Notes: generated from the letters alone by a model not told the origin. A DNA stretch of 64,000 bases from Oceanibaculum nanhaiense (GCF_002148795.1 NZ_MPOB01000001.1:186001-250000), one strand, 5' to 3'. Shown: positions 1 through 8,462, numbered from the stretch's first letter. Program-made: numbers and translations.

Positions 1-57
1 GAGCGATTCGCTGGCCTCCAGCGAGGCCGAAGGCACCGCCTGAGCGGAGGCAGGCAT
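1..57 (-). CDS. N-terminal fragment of a gene, possibly SecB chaperone (partial)
   Basis: On the minus strand an ATG at 57 opens a frame with no stop to the window edge. The 19 visible residues are rich in Ala and Ser and carry no recognisable motif. It lies 18 bases downstream of the dnaQ stop in the same direction. In many alphaproteobacteria secB follows dnaQ, and SecB often has a short disordered N-terminal tail, so secB is the best positional guess. There is no clear ribosome binding site, and the frame could also be chance. Confidence 0.35.
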   Translation of the reverse strand, partial: MPASAQAVPSASLEASESL

Positions 58-75
58 CGCCCGGCTGGCTCTGGG

Positions 76-771
76 TTAGCCCTGCTTCAGCCAGATCGGA
101 TTTTTCAGCTTCTCCAGCATACCCGTATGCGCCTCCAGCTCTGCCTGGGTTGGCGCATGCGGGCGTGGTGGCCGTTTCTGCTCGGCCCCTGGCGGCACCA
201 CCAGGATGGTTTCGCCGGCCTGTCTTTCCTCGCCGGTTCCGGCCAGCAGCAGTCCGGGTTCACGGCCGCCGATCAGTTCCAGATAGACCCCCGCCAGCAG
301 ATCGGCATCGACCAGCGCGCCATGCAGATCGCGGTGGCTGTTATCGATGCCGAAGCGGCGGCACAGGGCGTCCAGACTGCTTTGCGCACCGGGGAACTTG
401 CGGCGCGCGATGGCCAGCGTATCGACGGCGCGCTCTTTCGGCAGAGCAGAAAGGCCGAGTTGGGTCAGCTCGGCATTCAGGAACCGCATGTCGAATTCGG
501 CATTGTGGATTACCAGCCTGGCATCGCCGATGAAATCCAGGAATTCCCGGGCGACCTCGGAGAAGACCGGATGGCCGGCAAGGAAGTCGGCGGACAGGCC
601 GTGCACCCGAAAGGCCTCTTCCGGCATATCGCGCTCAGGATTGATATATTGCTGGTAGGTGCGGCCCGTCGGCAGGAAATTATCCAGCTCGACACAGGCA
701 ATCTCGACGATGCGGTGGCCGGCCTTGGGATCGAGGCCAGTGGTTTCCGTGTCGAGCGCGATCTCACGCAT
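76..771 (-). CDS. dnaQ: DNA polymerase III epsilon subunit (3'-5' proofreading exonuclease)
   Basis: The 231-residue protein carries the three DEDDh exonuclease motifs: ExoI DTETTG (D7, E9), ExoII HNAEFD (N90, D94) and ExoIII with H150 and D155. It proofreads mismatched 3' ends during replication as part of the Pol III core. The C-terminal tail after about residue 190 is proline-rich and ends in a short hydrophobic helix, as expected for the part that binds the alpha subunit. Length is close to the E. coli protein. The start overlaps the end of coaE by 8 bases, so the two are probably co-transcribed with maf and ppsR, reading away from the origin. Confidence 0.95.
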   Translation of the reverse strand: MREIALDTETTGLDPKAGHRIVEIACVELDNFLPTGRTYQQYINPERDMPEEAFRVHGLSADFLAGHPVFSEVAREFLDFIGDARLVIHNAEFDMRFLNAELTQLGLSALPKERAVDTLAIARRKFPGAQSSLDALCRRFGIDNSHRDLHGALVDADLLAGVYLELIGGREPGLLLAGTGEERQAGETILVVPPGAEQKRPPRPHAPTQAELEAHTGMLEKLKNPIWLKQG

Positions 772-1405
772 GGTTTCTCCGTCGGCGGCGATAGGAATCC
801 GGATTTTCCCGGAGGAGTCTGACGATGCGTTTCAGCTGCCGCAAGCTCCGATCATGGCCAAGCCCGGTGGACACCACGAAATCGGCGCGGCGGCGCTTCT
901 CGGCATCGGGCATTTGCTGCTGCAGGATCTGCGCGAATTTCTGCTGGGTCATGCCGGGACGGGCCAGAACGCGCCGCGCCTGCAGGATGGCGGGGGCGGA
1001 CACCACGATCACCGCATCCACACGGGCAGCGCCCCCGGTCTCGTAAAGCAGCGGAATATCGAGCACGACGATCCGCTTACGGCGGCGGCGCATCCGTTTC
1101 AGGAAGGCCTGCTCTTCCTTGCGTACTAACGGATGCAGCACGGATTCGAGGCGGCGCAGCGCGGCCGGATCGGCGAAGACGATGCCGCCCAGCCTCTGCC
1201 GGTTCACCGCTGCCTTCTCGTTCGCGCCAGCTTCGACAGCCGTGGGAAACAGCGCCTGGATCGCCGGTACGGCCTTGCCACCGGGGCCGAGCAGCCGGTG
1301 CACGGCCGCGTCGGCATCATGGACCGGCACGCCGAGGCGGCGCAGCGCCCGCGCGGCGCTGGTCTTACCCATGCCGATGGAACCGGTGAGGCCGAGAATG
1401 ATCAT
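764..1405 (-). CDS. coaE: Dephospho-CoA kinase
   Basis: This 213-residue P-loop kinase catalyses the last step of coenzyme A synthesis, phosphorylating the 3'-hydroxyl of dephospho-CoA with ATP. The Walker A motif GSIGMGKT is at residues 8-15, followed by the HDADAAVH segment typical of CoaE substrate binding. The C-terminus carries a short arginine-rich extension. Its ATG overlaps the maf stop in a TGATG arrangement, which indicates translational coupling, and its end overlaps dnaQ. The maf-coaE-dnaQ order is common beside the alphaproteobacterial origin. Confidence 0.95.
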   Translation of the reverse strand: MIILGLTGSIGMGKTSAARALRRLGVPVHDADAAVHRLLGPGGKAVPAIQALFPTAVEAGANEKAAVNRQRLGGIVFADPAALRRLESVLHPLVRKEEQAFLKRMRRRRKRIVVLDIPLLYETGGAARVDAVIVVSAPAILQARRVLARPGMTQQKFAQILQQQMPDAEKRRRADFVVSTGLGHDRSLRQLKRIVRLLRENPDSYRRRRRNHA

Positions 1406-2004
1406 CAGCGCTTCAGGACACCTTGCAGCCGCAGGAAATCGAGCAGCGGCAGCAATGGCAGGCCCAGGATGGTGAAATAATCACCCTCAATCCGGCTGAA
1501 AAGCTGCGCGCCGAGCCCTTCCAGCTGATACGCGCCGACCGAATTGAGCACGGCCTCGCCGGCAGCATCAAGATAGGCCTCGATGAACGCCTCGCTCAAG
1601 GGACGCACGCTCAGCCGGGCCGTCGAGAGATGGTGCCAGATCCGCTGCCCGTCGCGGGCGACGACAATGCCGCTTGAGAGGGTGTGGTCGCGGCCGCGCA
1701 AGGCCTGCAAATGCGCGCGGGCATGATCGCGGTCGCCGGGTTTTTCGAACCAGACACCATTGCAATCGAGCATCTGGTCGCAGCCGATGACCAGGGCACC
1801 GGGCCGCTTACGGGAAACCCTAAGGGCTTTCGCCTCGGCCAGCACGATAGCCGTGTCGCCGGCACTGGCGCCCTCAGCCTGCAGCGCGATGCGGATTTCG
1901 GCCTCATCGACCGGCGCCGTCTCAATGCTGAAATCCAGCCCGGCACCACGCAGAAGCTGGGCGCGAATGAGGCTGCCCGACGCCAGAATCAGCGCTGTGG
2001 CCAT
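1405..2004 (-). CDS. maf: Maf family nucleoside triphosphate pyrophosphatase
   Basis: The protein has the Maf signature near its start (LASGSLIRAQLL), the acidic APVDEAEIR segment and VIGCDQ, as in the YceF-like branch. Such enzymes hydrolyse non-canonical nucleotides to monophosphates, and the YceF branch prefers 7-methyl-GTP. The frame is open upstream to 2109, which would overlap ppsR by about 70 bases. I prefer the ATG at 2004 (199 residues), which has GGGG nine bases upstream and places the conserved ATALILASGS block at the N-terminus. The ATG at 2019 is an alternative. The stop overlaps the coaE start. Confidence 0.92.
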   Translation of the reverse strand: MATALILASGSLIRAQLLRGAGLDFSIETAPVDEAEIRIALQAEGASAGDTAIVLAEAKALRVSRKRPGALVIGCDQMLDCNGVWFEKPGDRDHARAHLQALRGRDHTLSSGIVVARDGQRIWHHLSTARLSVRPLSEAFIEAYLDAAGEAVLNSVGAYQLEGLGAQLFSRIEGDYFTILGLPLLPLLDFLRLQGVLKR

Positions 2005-2038
2005 TGCGGCAGGCCCCATGACCCGGGTGGTGTCTGTT

Positions 2039-2878
2039 TCAGTCTCGATCGCTGTCACTGTCTCTGCGGTCCTGATAAAGCTGGAGAATCTCGGCGGCGG
2101 TTTCCTCAATGGAGCGGCGGGTCACGTCAATGACCGGCCAGCCCTGGCGTTCGAAGAGGCGGCGCGCCTCGGTGACCTCACGGCGCACCTCATCAAGATT
2201 GATATAGTCGCTCTCAGAGCCCTGGTTCAGCATCAGCAGGCGATTTCGCCTTATCTGCACCAGCCGGTTCGGATCGTTGGTCAGCCCGACGATCAGCGGA
2301 TGGGTTGCCGTGGTCACTTCGCGCGGCAGGCTGATCCCCGGCACCAGCGGCACGTTGGCAACCTTGAGGCCGCGATTGGCGATGTAGAGGCAGGTCGGCG
2401 TCTTGGAGGTGCGCGACACGCCGACCAGCACAATATCGGCATGATCAATATCGTGCAGATGCTGTCCATCATCATGCATCAGGGTGAACTGCATCGCCTC
2501 AATACGGCTGAAATAGGCAGCGTCCATCTCATGCTGCCGTCCTGGACGGCCACGTGCCTTTTTCCCCAGATAATGATGCAGCGCGCCCAGTACCGGATCG
2601 AGCACCGAGATCACCGGCAATTGCAGCTTGCGGCCGGCCGCCTCCAGCTTGCTGTGAAGATGCGGGTCGAGCAGCGTCACCAGGACGGGGCCGGGATGCG
2701 CCTCGATACCGGCGATCACCTTATCGACATGGGCCGGCGTGCGTACCAGGAACCAGGTATGTTCTATCGCCTTCACCCCTTCAAACTGAACGAGGCAGGC
2801 GCGGGCCACCTGATGGATCGTCTCGCCGGTGGAATCCGAGACGAGATGCAGATGAATCGTCGACTCCGAAGGCGTCAT
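2039..2878 (-). CDS. ppsR: Pyruvate, phosphate dikinase / PEP synthase regulatory protein (DUF299)
   Basis: The 279-residue protein belongs to the DUF299 family of bifunctional Ser/Thr kinases and Pi-dependent phosphorylases. They inactivate and reactivate pyruvate phosphate dikinase or PEP synthase, using ADP rather than ATP as phosphoryl donor. The P-loop-like GVSRTSKT is at residues 153-160, and the N-terminus HLHLVSDSTGET is characteristic. This gene corresponds to the RP001-type gene that flanks the Caulobacter and Rickettsia origins opposite hemE, which supports calling the gap upstream oriC. Transcription runs away from that gap. Confidence 0.93.
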   Translation of the reverse strand: MTPSESTIHLHLVSDSTGETIHQVARACLVQFEGVKAIEHTWFLVRTPAHVDKVIAGIEAHPGPVLVTLLDPHLHSKLEAAGRKLQLPVISVLDPVLGALHHYLGKKARGRPGRQHEMDAAYFSRIEAMQFTLMHDDGQHLHDIDHADIVLVGVSRTSKTPTCLYIANRGLKVANVPLVPGISLPREVTTATHPLIVGLTNDPNRLVQIRRNRLLMLNQGSESDYINLDEVRREVTEARRLFERQGWPVIDVTRRSIEETAAEILQLYQDRRDSDSDRD

Positions 2879-2917
2879 AGGGAACCCGTCACAGGCTGTG
2901 AGTATCGGTGAATCCAG

Positions 2918-2939
2918 GGGATAAGACCGGACTTATCCC
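2918..2939. repeat. 8-bp inverted repeat of DnaA-box-like half sites in oriC
   Basis: GGGATAAG and its exact reverse complement CTTATCCC are separated by six bases. Each arm contains TTATCC, the core of the DnaA box, so the element presents two diverging DnaA-like sites 40-60 bases upstream of the ppsR start. It may be a DnaA-binding element of the origin, an autoregulatory operator for ppsR, or both. Confidence 0.6.
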
Positions 2940-3174
2940 GGTGCTCGCGAAAACCATCCCGGCACCCGGTTTCCGCCACCCGGTTTTGTTCGGCTTGGGA
3001 TGAAAAATCGCACCCGTCCGGGGAAACTTTCCTGCGGTGCCGAGATTCCAATTCTATCCCCATGATTCAGATTTTTCGGGAAAGCTACTCTGTCGCCGTT
3101 AGGCTTGGAGAATCTCCGCGATGATCGATGTAACCCACAAACCGGCAGCGGGGTTAAGGTGCTGTGCCCAAGAC

Positions 3175-3183
3175 TGTGGAGAA
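3175..3183 (-). promoter_or_regulatory. DnaA-box-like nonamer (one mismatch)
   Basis: The minus strand reads TTCTCCACA, one mismatch from the consensus TTATCCACA. It lies inside the origin gap, about 40 bases from the second one-mismatch box. Confidence 0.5.
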
Positions 3184-3214
3184 ACCGGGCGGTTGCAATA
3201 ATCCCCATTCATCA

Positions 3215-3263
3215 TGCGGATAAACTACTACTACCACTATATTTTAGAATCTAGTTTAGGTAA
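3215..3263. promoter_or_regulatory. Putative origin unwinding element: DnaA box, CTA triplets, A+T-rich stretch
   Basis: The nonamer at 3215-3223 reads TTATCCGCA on the minus strand (one mismatch to consensus). One base later come three CTA triplets, then CCA and CTA (3225-3239), so the bottom strand carries repeated 3'-GAT-5' triplets. An A+T-rich stretch to 3263 follows. This resembles the DnaA-box plus DnaA-trio unwinding system described for bacterial origins. The adjacent box is in the opposite orientation to the Bacillus example as I recall it, so the match is suggestive only. Confidence 0.5.
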
Positions 3264-3300
3264 GGGAATGCGGCCCTTCCCACCTTGGCAGGAGACCATA

Positions 3301-4335
3301 ATGGCGATCACACCCGGCAAACGGATGTTACGTGCCCTCAAGGGAGAGCGCCTCGACAAACCGCCCTTCTGGCTGATGCGCCAAGCAGGAAGGTACCTGC
3401 CCGAATATCGCGAGATACGCAGCCAGGCTGGCGGATTCCTCGATCTCTGCTTCTCACCGAAGCTGGCCTGCGAAGTGACCCTCCAGCCAATCCGCCGCTA
3501 TGGCATGGACGCGGCCATCCTGTTCTCCGATATCCTGATCGTGCCCTACGGTCTGGGCCAGGGGGTCGCTTTCAAGGAAGGCGAGGGGCCAGTCCTCGAT
3601 CCGGTCCGCAACGCCAGCGATCTTTCACGCCTGTCATTGGATGGTTTTCACGAACGCGTTGCACCGGTCTATGAGACCGTTTCGCGAATTGCCGAAGCTC
3701 TGCCCAAGGAAACCACGCTGATCGGTTTCGCGGGGTCACCCTGGACGGTTGCGACCTATATCGCCGAAGGCGGCGGCAGCAAGGAATTCGTTGCCGTGAA
3801 GCGCTGGGCCTATGGCGACCCGGAAGGGTTCGGGCAGCTGATCGACCTGCTGGTCGAGGCCACTGTCAGCTATCTGAGCCATCAGGTCGAGGCCGGTGCC
3901 GAAGTATTGCAATTGTTCGACAGCTGGGCCGGCGCGCTGCCGGAGCCGGGTTTTCGGCGCTGGTGTATCGAGCCGACCATCCGTATCGTGGCCGCGTTGA
4001 AGGCAAGACATCCGGATATCCCGATTATTGGTTTTCCCCGTGGTGCCGGGACGCTTTACGTTCCCTATGCGACGGAAACGGGGATCGATGCGGTGTCGCT
4101 GGATACGACGGTTTCGGTTGCCTGGGCAGCCGAGGCGCTGCAATCGAAGCTGCCGGTACAGGGCAATCTCGATCCGATCTTGCTGGTTGCCGGCGGCGAT
4201 GCCCTGGATCGCGAGGTCGAGCGCATCCTGAGTGGTTTTTCAGGCGGCGCGCATATTTTCAATCTCGGGCATGGTGTGACCCAGACAACCCCGCCAGAAA
4301 CTGTGGAAAGGTTGGCGCGGCGTTTGCGCGCATGA
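3301..4335 (+). CDS. hemE: Uroporphyrinogen decarboxylase
   Basis: The enzyme removes the four acetate carboxyls of uroporphyrinogen III to give coproporphyrinogen III in cytoplasmic haem synthesis. The N-terminal [17 protein letters not shown] signature and the [12 protein letters not shown] segment, whose aspartate binds substrate, are both present. The frame is open from 3214. I choose the ATG at 3301 (344 residues) because AGGAG stands about eight bases upstream and the family begins here. The extra upstream codons would translate A+T-rich origin DNA. It is the first gene right of oriC and is followed by hemH and hemJ. Confidence 0.96.
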   Translation: MAITPGKRMLRALKGERLDKPPFWLMRQAGRYLPEYREIRSQAGGFLDLCFSPKLACEVTLQPIRRYGMDAAILFSDILIVPYGLGQGVAFKEGEGPVLDPVRNASDLSRLSLDGFHERVAPVYETVSRIAEALPKETTLIGFAGSPWTVATYIAEGGGSKEFVAVKRWAYGDPEGFGQLIDLLVEATVSYLSHQVEAGAEVLQLFDSWAGALPEPGFRRWCIEPTIRIVAALKARHPDIPIIGFPRGAGTLYVPYATETGIDAVSLDTTVSVAWAAEALQSKLPVQGNLDPILLVAGGDALDREVERILSGFSGGAHIFNLGHGVTQTTPPETVERLARRLRA

Positions 4336-4382
4336 AGACAGGAGGGGCTGGTAAGGACGGATAGGAGTACCACATCATCGCC

Positions 4383-5414
4383 ATGACAAAGACAGCCATC
4401 GTCCTCTTCAATCTCGGCGGACCGGATCGCCCTGACTCGGTTGAGCCCTTTCTGTTCAACCTGTTCAACGACCCGGCAATCATATCCTTGCCGAATCCGT
4501 TCCGGTTTCTGGTGGCCAAGCTGATTTCCCGGAAGCGCGCGCCGATTGCCCGCGAGATTTACGAGAATCTGGGTGGTGGCTCGCCGCTGCTGCCCAATAC
4601 GGAGGCGCAGGCAGAGGCGCTGTCGGCTGCCTTGCCGGATCTGGGTGAGGTGAAGTGTTTTATCGCCATGCGCTACTGGCATCCGATGACAGACGAAACC
4701 GTGCAGGCGGTGAAGGCCTTTGCGCCCGATCGCGTGGTCCTGCTGCCGCTCTATCCGCAATTTTCAACGACGACGACAGGCTCTTCATTACGTTTATGGA
4801 ATAAACGGGCGGAAGCCGCCGGCCTGCGTGTGCCGACCCATGTTATTGGCTGTTATCCTAGGGCTTCAGGCTATGTGAACGCGGTTGCCGGATTGGTCCG
4901 CAAGGCGCTGGATGGCATGGAAGGCCGCAAGCGGGTGCTGTTTTCCGCCCATGGCCTGCCGAAGAAGGTGATCGACAAGGGCGATCCCTACCAATGGCAG
5001 GTGGAACGCAGCGCTGAAGAGGTCGTCAAGACACTGAATATCCCGGATCTTGACTGGATTGTTTGCTATCAGAGCCGTGTCGGACCGCTGGAATGGATTG
5101 GTCCCTCCACCGATGCGGAGATCCTGCGGGCCGGGAAAGACGGTGTCGGCATCATCGTCTGCCCGATTGCCTTCGTTTCAGAACACTCTGAAACTCTTGT
5201 AGAAATCGAACTGGAATATCGAGAGTTGGCGGAAGAATCCGGTGTTTCGGCCTTTGCCCGCGTCCCGACGCCGGGGGCGGATCCGCTGTTCATCGAAGCC
5301 CTGGCTGATCTGGTGCGTCTTGCGCTGCAACGGCCGGTTGGTGTCTGTGCCGGCGAAGGGTCACGAATTTGCCCCGCGGAGTTTGGCAAATGTCCCTGCC
5401 GGGACGCCGCATGA
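4383..5414 (+). CDS. hemH: Ferrochelatase, with a C-terminal cysteine cluster
   Basis: The 343-residue enzyme inserts Fe2+ into protoporphyrin IX, the final step of haem synthesis. The FSAHGLP motif near residue 189 supplies the catalytic histidine, and the SEHSETLVEIE motif near 265 supplies the conserved glutamate. The last 22 residues contain four cysteines (C322, C330, C337, C339). Some alphaproteobacterial ferrochelatases, including that of Caulobacter, are known to bind a [2Fe-2S] cluster through C-terminal cysteines, so a cluster is likely here. The gene lies 47 bases after hemE and 47 before hemJ, consistent with one operon. Confidence 0.96.
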   Translation: MTKTAIVLFNLGGPDRPDSVEPFLFNLFNDPAIISLPNPFRFLVAKLISRKRAPIAREIYENLGGGSPLLPNTEAQAEALSAALPDLGEVKCFIAMRYWHPMTDETVQAVKAFAPDRVVLLPLYPQFSTTTTGSSLRLWNKRAEAAGLRVPTHVIGCYPRASGYVNAVAGLVRKALDGMEGRKRVLFSAHGLPKKVIDKGDPYQWQVERSAEEVVKTLNIPDLDWIVCYQSRVGPLEWIGPSTDAEILRAGKDGVGIIVCPIAFVSEHSETLVEIELEYRELAEESGVSAFARVPTPGADPLFIEALADLVRLALQRPVGVCAGEGSRICPAEFGKCPCRDAA

Positions 5415-5461
5415 TACGGTCCGGCGACTTGGTAGAAATGAAAAAATCCGGAGGCGGATAA

Positions 5462-5902
5462 ATGGGCGGCGATCTCTATTCCTGGATCAAGGCACTGCAT
5501 GTCATCAGCGTGATCGCCTGGATGGCGGGTATGTTCTATCTGCCGCGGCTCTACATCTACCATGTCGATGCGCCGGTGGGTTCGCCACAGTCCGAGACTT
5601 TCAAGGTGATGGAGCGCCGCTTGCTGCGGGCGATCATCAACCCGGCAATGATCGCCAGCTTTGTTTTCGGCATCTGGATGCTGTCGCTGCTGGGCAGCGC
5701 TGTCTGGTCGGAAGGCTGGTGGCATGTGAAGCTGACGATGATCATCCTCATGAGCGCCTATCACGGATTTCTGTCGCGCTGGCGGCGTGATTTCGAGGCG
5801 GACCGGAATCGCCGCTCCGCGCGATTCTATCGCTTCGCCAATGAAATTCCGACCGTGCTGATGATCGTGATTGTCGTCATGGTCATCGTAAAACCCTTCT
5901 AA
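5462..5902 (+). CDS. hemJ: Protoporphyrinogen oxidase HemJ
   Basis: This 146-residue integral membrane protein has about four hydrophobic segments. Its start contains ALHVISVIAWMAGMFYLPRL, with the conserved histidine that coordinates haem in HemJ. It oxidises protoporphyrinogen IX to protoporphyrin IX, the step before ferrochelatase, and replaces HemG or HemY in most alphaproteobacteria. A GGAGG-type ribosome binding site lies just upstream of the ATG. It completes the hemE-hemH-hemJ set. Confidence 0.93.
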   Translation: MGGDLYSWIKALHVISVIAWMAGMFYLPRLYIYHVDAPVGSPQSETFKVMERRLLRAIINPAMIASFVFGIWMLSLLGSAVWSEGWWHVKLTMIILMSAYHGFLSRWRRDFEADRNRRSARFYRFANEIPTVLMIVIVVMVIVKPF

Positions 5903-5949
5903 ACCGCGGCAAGAGGGACGAAACAAAAGCGACGCCGTGCAATGGCAGA

Positions 5950-5978
5950 TTGACTTGCGGCGCCGGACACACTATTTG
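5950..5978 (+). promoter_or_regulatory. Possible sigma70-type promoter for rho
   Basis: TTGACT at 5950-5955 is followed after 17 bases by TATTTG at 5973-5978. The -35 match is good and the -10 match is weak. It would give a leader of roughly 140 bases before rho. A long leader would suit the autoregulation by attenuation known for rho in other bacteria. No other signal is visible in the 225-base gap between hemJ and rho. Confidence 0.35.
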
Positions 5979-6127
5979 TTTGGCAAATATGGCGGTCACT
6001 CGCCGTAAATATCATTCCCAAAAAAACCGCACGCCCCTACCAGCCCTGATGCTGGCCGTCCTTACACAAGGACCGTTAGTCGGATCGCGCCGCTGGTTTT
6101 CCCACCACCTGATATCAAGAAATATCC

Positions 6128-7384
6128 ATGCATTTGCAGGAACTTAAATCCAAGACGCCGTCCGAGCTTCTGGCCTTTGCCGAGGAGCTGGAGGTCGAGA
6201 ACGCCAGCACGCTGCGCAAGCAGGACATGATGTTCGCCATTCTGAAAAGACTGGCGGAAAAAGACATACCGATCTTTGGTGAAGGCGTGCTGGAAACGCT
6301 GCAGGACGGCTTTGGCTTCCTTCGGTCACCGGAATCGAACTATCTGCCGGGCCCGGACGATATTTATGTGTCGCCCAGCCAGGTCCGGCGTTTCAGCCTG
6401 CGCACCGGCGATACAGTGTCCGGGCAGATTCGAGCGCCCAAGGATGGTGAGCGTTATTTCGCGCTGCTGAAGGTCAACGAGATCAATTTCGAGCAGCCCG
6501 AAGCGGTCCGTCATCGCATCAATTTCGATAATCTGACGCCGCTATATCCGGACGAGAAGCTGAAATTCGAGATCGACGATCCGACGGCCAAGGACCCGAC
6601 GACGCGCGTCATCGACCTGATCTCACCGATGGGCAAGGGCCAGCGCGCCCTGGTCGTGGCGCCGCCGCGCACCGGTAAGACGGTGATGCTGCAGAATATT
6701 GCCCATGCGATTTCGGCGAACCATCCGGAAGTGTATCTGATCGTCCTGCTGATCGACGAACGGCCGGAAGAAGTGACCGACATGGATCGGTCAGTGAAGG
6801 GCGAGGTTATCAGCTCCACCTTCGACGAGCCGGCCAGCCGGCACGTACAGGTCACCGAGATGGTGCTGGAAAAGGCCAAGCGACTGGTCGAGCACAAGCG
6901 GGACGTGGTCATCCTGCTGGATTCGATCACCCGTCTGGCGCGTGCCTACAACACGGTCGTGCCGTCCTCTGGCAAGGTGCTGACCGGCGGTGTCGATGCC
7001 AATGCGCTGCAGCGCCCGAAGCGCTTCTTCGGTGCTGCCCGCAATATCGAGGAAGGCGGCTCGCTGACCATTATCGCCACGGCGCTGATCGATACCGGCA
7101 GCCGCATGGACGAGGTGATCTTCGAGGAGTTCAAGGGCACCGGCAATTCCGAGCTGATCCTGGACCGCAAGCTGGCCGACAAGCGCAGCTTCCCGGCCAT
7201 CGACATCACCAAATCCGGCACCCGCAAGGAAGAGCTGCTGGTTGATAAGGGCACGCTCTCCAAGATGTGGGTCCTGCGCCGTGTGCTGATGCCGATGGGC
7301 ACGGTGGATGCGATGGAGTTCCTGCTCGACAAGCTGAAATACTCCAAGACGAATTCGGATTTCTTCGATTCGATGAACACCTGA
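6128..7384 (+). CDS. rho: Transcription termination factor Rho
   Basis: The 418-residue hexameric RNA helicase has the usual Rho layout: an N-terminal helical domain beginning [20 protein letters not shown], an RNA-binding cold-shock-like domain around residues 50-120 (GFGFLRSP), and an ATPase core. The Walker A motif PPRTGKT lies near 178-184 and the Walker B segment [16 protein letters not shown] near 258-273. It terminates transcripts by translocating along C-rich RNA. The length matches the family. An intrinsic terminator and then a parS site follow it. Confidence 0.97.
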   Translation: MHLQELKSKTPSELLAFAEELEVENASTLRKQDMMFAILKRLAEKDIPIFGEGVLETLQDGFGFLRSPESNYLPGPDDIYVSPSQVRRFSLRTGDTVSGQIRAPKDGERYFALLKVNEINFEQPEAVRHRINFDNLTPLYPDEKLKFEIDDPTAKDPTTRVIDLISPMGKGQRALVVAPPRTGKTVMLQNIAHAISANHPEVYLIVLLIDERPEEVTDMDRSVKGEVISSTFDEPASRHVQVTEMVLEKAKRLVEHKRDVVILLDSITRLARAYNTVVPSSGKVLTGGVDANALQRPKRFFGAARNIEEGGSLTIIATALIDTGSRMDEVIFEEFKGTGNSELILDRKLADKRSFPAIDITKSGTRKEELLVDKGTLSKMWVLRRVLMPMGTVDAMEFLLDKLKYSKTNSDFFDSMNT

Positions 7385-7412
7385 TCGATACCCAGTACGA
7401 CCTTGTATGAAA

Positions 7413-7443
7413 AAGGGCGGGAAAATTCTCCCGCCCTTCTTTT
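7413..7443 (+). terminator. Rho-independent terminator after rho
   Basis: AAGGGCGGGA (7413-7422) pairs perfectly with TCCCGCCCTT (7429-7438) around a six-base loop, followed by a short T-rich tail. It ends the rho transcript 30 bases after the stop codon. Confidence 0.85.
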
Positions 7444-7449
7444 GTCGCC

Positions 7450-7465
7450 TGTTTCACGTGAAACA
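7450..7465. other. parS: parS centromere site 1
   Basis: The sequence is exactly TGTTTCACGTGAAACA, the 16-bp palindromic ParB-binding consensus shared by most bacteria. It lies in the short gap between the rho terminator and the end of the convergent oxidoreductase gene, about 4.2 kb from the origin and 9.9 kb from parB. Confidence 0.95.
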
Positions 7466-7487
7466 GAGTCCTATCGGTTAGGGCCGG

Positions 7488-8462
7488 TTACGGCAGGAAC
7501 ACCGTGGACCCCGTGGTCTTGCGGGCTTCCAGATCCTGATGCGCCTTCACCACCTCCTTCAGTGGGTAGGTCTGGTTGATGTCGATCCTCACCTTGCCGG
7601 ATTTCACGACATCGAACAGATCGCTGGTGGTTGCCACCAGATCCTCGCGCTTGGCGGTATAGGTCATCAGTGTAGGCCGGGTGACGAACAGTGACCCCTT
7701 CGCCGAGAGCACGCCCAGTTCCAGCGGCGGTACATTGCCCGATGACTGGCCAAAAGCGACCATCAGACCGAGCGGCGACAGGCAGTCCAGCGACTTCATG
7801 AAGGTGTCCTTGCCAACACCGTCATAGACCACGGGAACCCCCTTGCCGCCGGTGATCTCCTTCACCCGTTCGACGAAATCCTCCTTCTTGTAGAGGATGG
7901 TATGGTGGCAGCCATGAGCCTTGGCCAGTTCGGCCTTCTTCTCATCGCCGACGGTGCCGATCACAGTGGCGCCCAGCGCGGCCGCCCATTGGCAGAGGAT
8001 GAGGCCAACGCCGCCGGCGGCGGCGTGCATCAGGATGGTGTCTCCAGCCTTTACCTTGTAGGTGCGGCGGATCAGGTACTGCGTGGTCATGCCTTTCAGC
8101 ATCATCGCGGCCGCCTGCTGATCGCTGACGCCTTCCGGAATTTTCACCAGCCGGTCAGCGGCGATGATGCGGGCTTCCGAATAGCTGCCGGGAGGGCCGG
8201 CGGCATAGGCAACGCGGTCGCCTTCCACCAGGTCCTTCACGTCGGGGCCAACGGCTTCCACGATGCCGGCGCCCTCCATGCCGATGCCGGCTGGCAGGGG
8301 CAGGGGATAGAGGCCGCTGCGGTGATAGGTGTCGATATAGTTGAGACCGACCGCGGTGTGGCGGACACGGGCCTGGCCGGGACCGGGCGCCGGCAGGTCG
8401 ATTTCCTGCCATTGCATGACTTCCGGACCGCCGGGCTGCTGGATGCGGATTGCTTGGACCAT
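7488..8462 (-). CDS. Quinone oxidoreductase family NADPH dehydrogenase (zinc-free MDR)
   Basis: The 324-residue protein is a medium-chain dehydrogenase/reductase of the Qor type. The N-terminal GroES-like half contains VGLNYIDTYHRSGLYP, and the Rossmann half carries AAAGGVGLILCQWA at about residues 148-161. Structural-zinc cysteines are absent, as in quinone reductases. It probably reduces quinones or other unsaturated carbonyls with NADPH; the substrate cannot be read from sequence. It lies 11 bases downstream of the dienelactone hydrolase gene in the same direction and is probably co-transcribed with it. Confidence 0.88.
   Translation of the reverse strand: MVQAIRIQQPGGPEVMQWQEIDLPAPGPGQARVRHTAVGLNYIDTYHRSGLYPLPLPAGIGMEGAGIVEAVGPDVKDLVEGDRVAYAAGPPGSYSEARIIAADRLVKIPEGVSDQQAAAMMLKGMTTQYLIRRTYKVKAGDTILMHAAAGGVGLILCQWAAALGATVIGTVGDEKKAELAKAHGCHHTILYKKEDFVERVKEITGGKGVPVVYDGVGKDTFMKSLDCLSPLGLMVAFGQSSGNVPPLELGVLSAKGSLFVTRPTLMTYTAKREDLVATTSDLFDVVKSGKVRIDINQTYPLKEVVKAHQDLEARKTTGSTVFLP

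Larger units (their letters stand above)
2879..3300. other. oriC: Chromosomal replication origin (oriC), hemE-ppsR intergenic region
   Basis: This 422-base gap separates divergently transcribed ppsR and hemE, the known location of the Caulobacter and Rickettsia origins. Visible elements are: an inverted pair of CTTATCCC sequences at 2918-2939; DnaA-box-like nonamers with one mismatch to TTATCCACA at 3175-3183 and 3215-3223 (both minus strand) and with two mismatches at 3131-3139 and 3199-3207; five GANTC sites starting at 2910, 3044, 3064, 3110 and 3247; and an A+T-rich stretch with CTA triplets at 3224-3263. No perfect DnaA box is present, as in other alphaproteobacterial origins. The hemE and ppsR promoters must also lie here. 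Confidence 0.8.

Noticed and set aside
2875-3208. Small minus-strand frames inside the hemE-ppsR gap
   Set aside because: They overlap each other in different frames, lack ribosome sites and coincide with origin elements.
5950-6147. A 65-residue frame between hemJ and rho
   Set aside because: It overlaps the rho start and begins at the proposed -35 element. It has no ribosome binding site or conserved pattern.
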